DNA of 64,000 bases from Micromonospora zamorensis (GTDB lineage: Bacteria > Actinomycetota > Actinomycetes > Mycobacteriales > Micromonosporaceae): positions 434,001-498,000 of the forward strand of contig NZ_LT607755.1 in NCBI RefSeq assembly GCF_900090275.1. The letters run 5' to 3'. Under the pieces are notes generated by a model that did not search any database, was not told the origin of the DNA, and worked only from the letters and a program-made list of their open reading frames with translations. How positions within the stretch are numbered: position 1 is the first letter of the stretch; every line of letters starts with the position of its first letter. A program made the translations under genes and the position numbers. Shown here in pieces: positions 60,155 to 64,000 of this stretch.

Positions 60155-60531
60155 CACTAAGCCTAACCACCGGCCGGCAACTTCGCCTCCCTCGGACCGT
60201 CCCCGCTCGACCTCGTCACCGAGAGCTCGACGGGGGTCGAATCGAGGGGTCTGGAGTGATGCTTCGGTGTTCCTATGGACCTGAATCGTTTGGGTCATCG
60301 CGCCTCGTCGCGCGCGCCGGATCTTCCGATCGCTGGATAGCCGCACGGCCGCTCCGGGGCCTCGTGGGGACCGATTCGTCTGCGACATCAGCTCCAAAGG
60401 GTCCGCCGGTATACCGCTGCCCTCGCAGCGACCAGGCTGACGCAGGCGACCGCGGGAGCGCGGGTCGCGCCGCTGGTCCCGCCGGCGGCGATCGGGCTGG
60501 CCGGGCGGGACGTGAACGGAACCAGGGATGG
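60155..60531. other. 377-base intergenic region between the DUF6232 paralogues
   Basis: Occupied for one third by repeat copy B (60272-60400). The rest is high-GC DNA without a gene-like frame; no clear promoter or terminator was recognised. Confidence 0.6.
60272..60400 (+). repeat. Palindromic interspersed repeat, copy B
   Basis: Begins CCTATGGACCTGAATCGTTTG and ends GATTCGTCTGCGACATCAGC followed by TCCAAAGG (60371-60400). The ends are imperfectly complementary (CCTATGGA-C-CTGA with TCAGCTCCAAAGG), and the same blocks occur in copy A at 30555-30632 on the opposite strand. Spacer sequence differs. About 129 bases. Confidence 0.6.
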
Positions 60532-61011
60532 CTAGCGGCGGGTGACGGGGCGCCCCGGTTGGCTGTGCTCGACCGCGCGCTGCACCGCCCGGTAGATCTG
60601 CCCGAAGCGCAGCGCGTCGCCGGTGCGCAGCAGCCGCACCGGCTGGCCGCGCCAGCGGGCCCAGATCTCCAGTTGGCGGCTGCCCCGGGAGTACGAGCGG
60701 TCCAGGTGTTCGAAGAGGAAGTCGGCGACAGGCCCGACGGCCAACCCGACCAGCACCGACGCGCCGACGATCGCGATCGTCACGGTCGGTGAGCGGTGCA
60801 GCCAGACGGCCACGCCGATGCCGAGCACCGCCGCGACCAGCGGACCGGCGAGTGCGGCACCGATCGCGCCCCGCCCGACGAGCACGCGCCACGAGCGGGT
60901 GCCCCGGCGGTGCCAGATCATGGTGATGTCGGCGAGCGCGTAGGCGCGGCCGTCGACGCGGACGGTGGTGGAGGTGACCTGCACCGACCTGTCGTCGTAG
61001 TACGTCGTCAT
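60532..61011 (-). CDS. DUF6232 family membrane protein, paralogue
   Basis: 159 residues, the same length as its neighbour. MTTYYDDRSVQVTSTTVRVDGRAYALADITMIWHRRG at the start and LRTGDALRFGQIYRAVQRAVEHS at the end show close relationship; two hydrophobic helices (about 46-70 and 76-98) sit between. Function unknown. ATG 61011 is preferred as it matches the paralogue. Confidence 0.88.
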   Translation of the reverse strand: MTTYYDDRSVQVTSTTVRVDGRAYALADITMIWHRRGTRSWRVLVGRGAIGAALAGPLVAAVLGIGVAVWLHRSPTVTIAIVGASVLVGLAVGPVADFLFEHLDRSYSRGSRQLEIWARWRGQPVRLLRTGDALRFGQIYRAVQRAVEHSQPGRPVTRR

Positions 61012-61109
61012 GGCTGGACTCCCGCCCACGGGGCTGACACCACACTACTTACCCAAACGAGCCGGGTCGTAAGGTTGGCACGCGACTTCGACGAGGAAGT
61101 GAGGGCAGC

Positions 61110-61883
61110 GTGGGCGAGTTCGTTCGGCTGGAGACCAAGGACGGCATCGGCACGATCCGGCTGGAGCGGCCGCCGATGAACGCGCTCAACACCCAGGTGC
61201 AGGAGGAGTTGCGCGCCGCCGCCGCGGCGGCCACCGCCGATCCTGAGGTCCGCGCCGTCATCGTGTACGGCGGGGAGAAGGTCTTCGCCGCCGGCGCGGA
61301 CATCAAGCAGATGGCCGAGATGTCCTATGTCGACATGGCCGACCGTGCGGCGAATCTGTCCAGCGCGCTCGGTGCGATCGCCCGGATCCCCAAGCCGGTG
61401 GTCGCCGCGATCACCGGGTACGCCCTCGGTGGCGGCTGCGAGCTGGCGTTGGCCTGCGACTGGCGGGTCGTCGCCGAGGACGCCAAGCTCGGCCAACCGG
61501 AGATCAAGCTGGGCATCATCCCCGGTGCCGGCGGCACGCAGCGGCTGGCCCGCCTGGTCGGCCCGGCCCGCGCCAAGGACCTGATCATGTCGGGCCGGAT
61601 GGTGGACGCGCAGGAGGCGCTGCGGATCGGTCTGGCCGACCGGGTCGCCCCGGCCGCCGAGGTGTACGACACGGCCGTCGCGCTGATCACCCCGTACCTG
61701 ACGGGTCCTGTGCAGGCGCTGCGCGCGGCGAAGCTGGCGGTCGACGGCGGCCTGGACATGGACCTGAACTCGGGTCTGGCCTGGGAGAGTCAGCTCTTCG
61801 CGGCGCTGTTCGCGACCGACGACCGGCGTGAGGGCATGGCGGCCTTCGTCGAGAAGCGCAAGCCGGACTTCACCGGCCGCTGA
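61110..61883 (+). CDS. Enoyl-CoA hydratase/isomerase family protein
   Basis: 257 residues, typical crotonase length. The oxyanion-hole segments are AGADIKQM and [14 protein letters not shown]; both glutamates that activate water in true hydratases are present (Glu of GCELAL and Glu of [19 protein letters not shown]). It should hydrate 2-enoyl-CoA in beta-oxidation, resembling mycobacterial EchA8. GTG start at 61110 with GAAGTGAGGGCA upstream. No other beta-oxidation gene is adjacent. Confidence 0.93.
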   Translation: MGEFVRLETKDGIGTIRLERPPMNALNTQVQEELRAAAAAATADPEVRAVIVYGGEKVFAAGADIKQMAEMSYVDMADRAANLSSALGAIARIPKPVVAAITGYALGGGCELALACDWRVVAEDAKLGQPEIKLGIIPGAGGTQRLARLVGPARAKDLIMSGRMVDAQEALRIGLADRVAPAAEVYDTAVALITPYLTGPVQALRAAKLAVDGGLDMDLNSGLAWESQLFAALFATDDRREGMAAFVEKRKPDFTGR

Positions 61884-61889
61884 CCGGGT

Positions 61890-61917
61890 GGGGCCGGCGG
61901 CTCGCGCCGCCGGCCCC
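61890..61917 (+). terminator. Hairpin terminator after the enoyl-CoA hydratase gene
   Basis: Perfect 12-bp stem (61890-61901 with 61906-61917), loop TCGC, 7 bases after the stop. Confidence 0.8.
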
Positions 61918-61936
61918 GACGGCGAGCCGAGAATTG

Positions 61937-61965
61937 TTCACATTGTGCCTACCGGCCAGTAGCGT
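61937..61965 (+). promoter_or_regulatory. Candidate sigma-70 promoter of the ThDP-enzyme gene
   Basis: TTCACA (61937-61942), 17-base spacer, TAGCGT (61960-61965), 36 bases before the ATG at 62001. Confidence 0.45.
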
Positions 61966-62000
61966 GTGGCTTCGGTCATGAGCGACGAGAAGGAGCGGCG

Positions 62001-63623
62001 ATGACGGAGCGGATCGAGGGTCACGGCGGCGAGTTGGCGCTCGCGGCACTACGCGCGCACGGCGTACGGGAGATGTTCACACTCTCCGGCGGGCACGTCT
62101 TCCCGCTCTACGACGCCGCGCACAAGACCGACTTCCCGATCTACGACGTCAGGCACGAGCAGTCCGCGGTCTTCGCCGCCGAGGCGGTGGCCAAGCTGCA
62201 GCGCCGGCCCGGTCTCGCCGTGCTCACCGCCGGGCCCGGTGTCACCAACGGCATCTCCGGCATGACCAGCGCCTTCTTCAACGCCTCGCCGGTGCTGGTG
62301 CTCGGTGGCCGCGCGCCCGCGTTCCGCTGGGGCTCCGGCAGCCTCCAGGAGATGGACCACCTGCCGCTGGTCGCCCCGGTCACCAAGCACGCCGAGACGG
62401 TGTTCAGCACCGACGACATCCCGCGCGCGGTGGGTGCGGCGCTGCACGCCGCGCTCACCCCGCACCGCGGCCCGGCCTTCCTCGACTTTCCTCTGGAGAC
62501 GGTCTTCTCGGTCGCCGAGGTCGAGTTGCCCGCCGTGACGGGCGTCGACCCGGTCGTACCGGACCCGGAGGAGGTCGGCCGCGCCGCGATGCTCATCGCC
62601 GCGGCGCAGCGACCGGTCATCATCGCCGGCTCCGACGTGTACGCGGGCGACGCGGTCGCCGCACTGCGCGAGGCGGCCGAGGCACTGCAGGTGCCGGTCT
62701 TCACCAACGGCATGGGGCGGGGTTCGCTCCCGCCGGAGCACCCGCTCGCGTTCGCCAAGGCCCGCCGGGCCGCGCTCTCCGGCGCCGACGTGGTCGTGGT
62801 GGTGGGCACCCCGCTGGACTTCCGGCTCAGCTTCGGTGACTTCGGCGAGGCCAAGGTGGTGCACATCGTGGACGCGCCGAGCCAGCGGGCGACGCACGTG
62901 CAGCCGGCCGTCGCCCCCGCCGGCGACCTGCGTCTGATTCTCTCCGCGCTGGCCGACCACGCCGGCGACCGGACCGACCACTCCGACTGGATCGGCGACC
63001 TGCGGGTCGCCGAGGACGCGGCGAAGGCGCGGGACGCCGCGGAGATGGCCGCCGAGACCGACCCGATCCGTCCCGCCCGGATCTACGGCGAGCTGCGGCG
63101 CGTGCTGGCCCCCGACGCGATCACCATCGGCGACGGCGGTGACTTCGTGTCGTACGCCGGGCGTTACCTGGAGCCGGCCCAGCCCGGCACCTGGTTGGAC
63201 CCGGGCCCGTACGGCTGCCTGGGCACCGGCATGGGCTACGCGATGGGTGCCCGGGTCAGTCACCCGGACCGGCAGATCTGTGTGCTGATGGGCGACGGCG
63301 CGGCCGGCTTCTCGCTGATGGATGTCGAGTCGCTGGTCCGTCAGAAGCTGCCTGTGGTGATCGTCGTCGGCAACAACGGCATCTGGGGGCTGGAGAAGCA
63401 CCCGATGCGGGCCATGTACGGCTACGACGTGGCCGCCGACCTCCAGCCGGAGCTGCGGTACGACACGGTGGTCAGCGCGCTCGGCGGCGCGGGGGAGACG
63501 GTCGCCAAGGCGGCCGACCTGGGTCCGGCCCTGAAGCGGGCGTTCGACGCTGGAGTGCCGTACCTGGTGAACGTGCTCACCGACCCGACCGACGCGTACC
63601 CCCGGTCGTCGAACCTGGCCTGA
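62001..63623 (+). CDS. Thiamine-diphosphate enzyme of the acetolactate synthase/oxalyl-CoA decarboxylase type
   Basis: 540 residues in three domains: Pyr (about 1-170, with catalytic Glu in YDVRHEQSAVFAAEA), central (about 190-320) and PP (about 360-530) with the ThDP motif GDGAAGFSLMDVESLVRQ...VVGNNGIWG. It resembles catalytic large subunits, but no small regulatory subunit (IlvN-like) follows, and 2-hydroxyacyl-CoA lyase or oxalyl-CoA decarboxylase cannot be excluded. AAGGAG lies 8 bases before ATG 62001. Confidence 0.9.
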   Translation: MTERIEGHGGELALAALRAHGVREMFTLSGGHVFPLYDAAHKTDFPIYDVRHEQSAVFAAEAVAKLQRRPGLAVLTAGPGVTNGISGMTSAFFNASPVLVLGGRAPAFRWGSGSLQEMDHLPLVAPVTKHAETVFSTDDIPRAVGAALHAALTPHRGPAFLDFPLETVFSVAEVELPAVTGVDPVVPDPEEVGRAAMLIAAAQRPVIIAGSDVYAGDAVAALREAAEALQVPVFTNGMGRGSLPPEHPLAFAKARRAALSGADVVVVVGTPLDFRLSFGDFGEAKVVHIVDAPSQRATHVQPAVAPAGDLRLILSALADHAGDRTDHSDWIGDLRVAEDAAKARDAAEMAAETDPIRPARIYGELRRVLAPDAITIGDGGDFVSYAGRYLEPAQPGTWLDPGPYGCLGTGMGYAMGARVSHPDRQICVLMGDGAAGFSLMDVESLVRQKLPVVIVVGNNGIWGLEKHPMRAMYGYDVAADLQPELRYDTVVSALGGAGETVAKAADLGPALKRAFDAGVPYLVNVLTDPTDAYPRSSNLA

Positions 63624-63633
63624 GTCGCACCCG

Positions 63634-63671
63634 GCGCCGCCGTCGCCCCGCCCGGGCGGCGGCGGCGGCGC
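63634..63671. terminator. Bidirectional hairpin terminator
   Basis: 14-bp stem with one mismatch (63634-63647 with 63658-63671), between the convergent stops at 63623 and 63674. Confidence 0.65.
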
Positions 63672-63673
63672 GC

Positions 63674-64000
63674 TCACACCTCCGGTCGGTCACCCTCGCG
63701 GGGCGGGTCACCGTCGCGTCGGCGCAGGTCGTCCTCGCGTCGGCGCAGGTCCTCCTCCCAGCGGCGGAAGAGCTCCTGGTCCTGCTGCTTGGCCCGGTCC
63801 TGCACGGAGCGCAGGAACTCCGGGTCGTCGTCCGGCGCGACCGGCCGGGGGCGCTGCCGCTCGGGGGACGAGGTGCCGCCGGGCCAGCCCTTGCTGGCGC
63901 CGGAGCTGGGCTGCCGGCCGACGATGAACCAGGCGATCGAGCCGACCAGCGGGAAGAACAGGATGATCAGCACCCAGGCGATCCGGGGAAGGGCACGGAT
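63674..64000 (-). CDS. PLDc_N-domain membrane protein (5' end beyond right edge)
   Basis: At least 109 residues; the start lies outside the window. IRALPRIAWVLIILFFPLVG followed by SIAWFIVGR is the second helix of the phospholipase D N-terminal (PLDc_N) domain found in small actinobacterial membrane proteins. The rest is a charged, Arg/Asp/Glu-rich tail (RRWEEDLRRREDDLRRR), which should lie in the cytoplasm and form a helix. No phospholipase catalytic domain is present. Confidence 0.82.
   Translation of the reverse strand: MRALPRIAWVLIILFFPLVGSIAWFIVGRQPSSGASKGWPGGTSSPERQRPRPVAPDDDPEFLRSVQDRAKQQDQELFRRWEEDLRRREDDLRRRDGDPPREGDRPEV

Overview
The window is 64 kb of very GC-rich DNA with strong G/C bias at third codon positions, many GTG and some TTG starts, and actinobacterial gene families throughout (GlxA-type and ROK regulators, tandem L,D-transpeptidases, ALF-repeat proteins, DUF6232, secreted glycosidases with signal peptides). 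Gene content and order (CopC-CopD/YcnI next to an ECF sigma factor; orn followed by tRNA-His) fit a chromosomal segment of a Micromonospora-like actinomycete. No rRNA, prophage, insertion sequence, CRISPR array or complete secondary-metabolite cluster is visible.

Layout. 1-3.9 kb: end of an ECF sigma gene, a CopC-CopD fusion, YcnI and a membrane protein (copper handling). 4.1-6.3 kb: GT87 mannosyltransferase, divergent oligoribonuclease and tRNA-His. 6.3-9.2 kb: two tandem lipoprotein L,D-transpeptidases. 9.3-21.2 kb: a segment bracketed by two identical tRNA-Lys(CTT) genes, holding a LysR/SDR pair with a clear operator, a membrane-anchored sigma factor fused to a CAP domain, a small diglycine-ending protein coupled to a DUF4132 protein, a Na+/H+ antiporter, and a large secreted protein with HExxH and VWD modules. 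21.4-27 kb: YdcF-like protein, a regulator remnant, a serine hydrolase and a 1039-residue secreted helical protein. 27-33.6 kb: two large secreted carbohydrate-active proteins (GH3 and beta-helix plus ricin lectin). 33.7-40.6 kb: small conserved proteins, a FUSC-like transporter, VOC protein, GH15, DUF72, GT1 and a Clp_N/HTH protein with a palindromic promoter. 40.8-44.7 kb: an ALF-repeat toxin-like protein with a candidate immunity lipoprotein. 44.7-64 kb: mostly housekeeping and regulatory genes: GNAT, a TetR/DCC/membrane-protein operon with paired operators, GH3 (NagZ-like)/ROK divergon, an ABC exporter, ribokinase, GlxA regulator/rhodanese divergon, hydrolases, paired DUF6232 proteins, enoyl-CoA hydratase, and a thiamine-diphosphate enzyme.

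Most convergent gene ends carry near-perfect GC hairpins lacking a U-tract; the main exception is the terminator behind the first tRNA-Lys. Several divergent or autoregulated promoters show readable palindromic operators next to a plausible cognate regulator. The most unusual objects are the diglycine protein/DUF4132 pair, the sigma-CAP fusion, the ALF protein with its small lipoprotein partner, and a palindromic interspersed repeat present in two diverged copies about 30 kb apart. All functional statements rest on reading the translated sequence and remembered family signatures; no database search was run.
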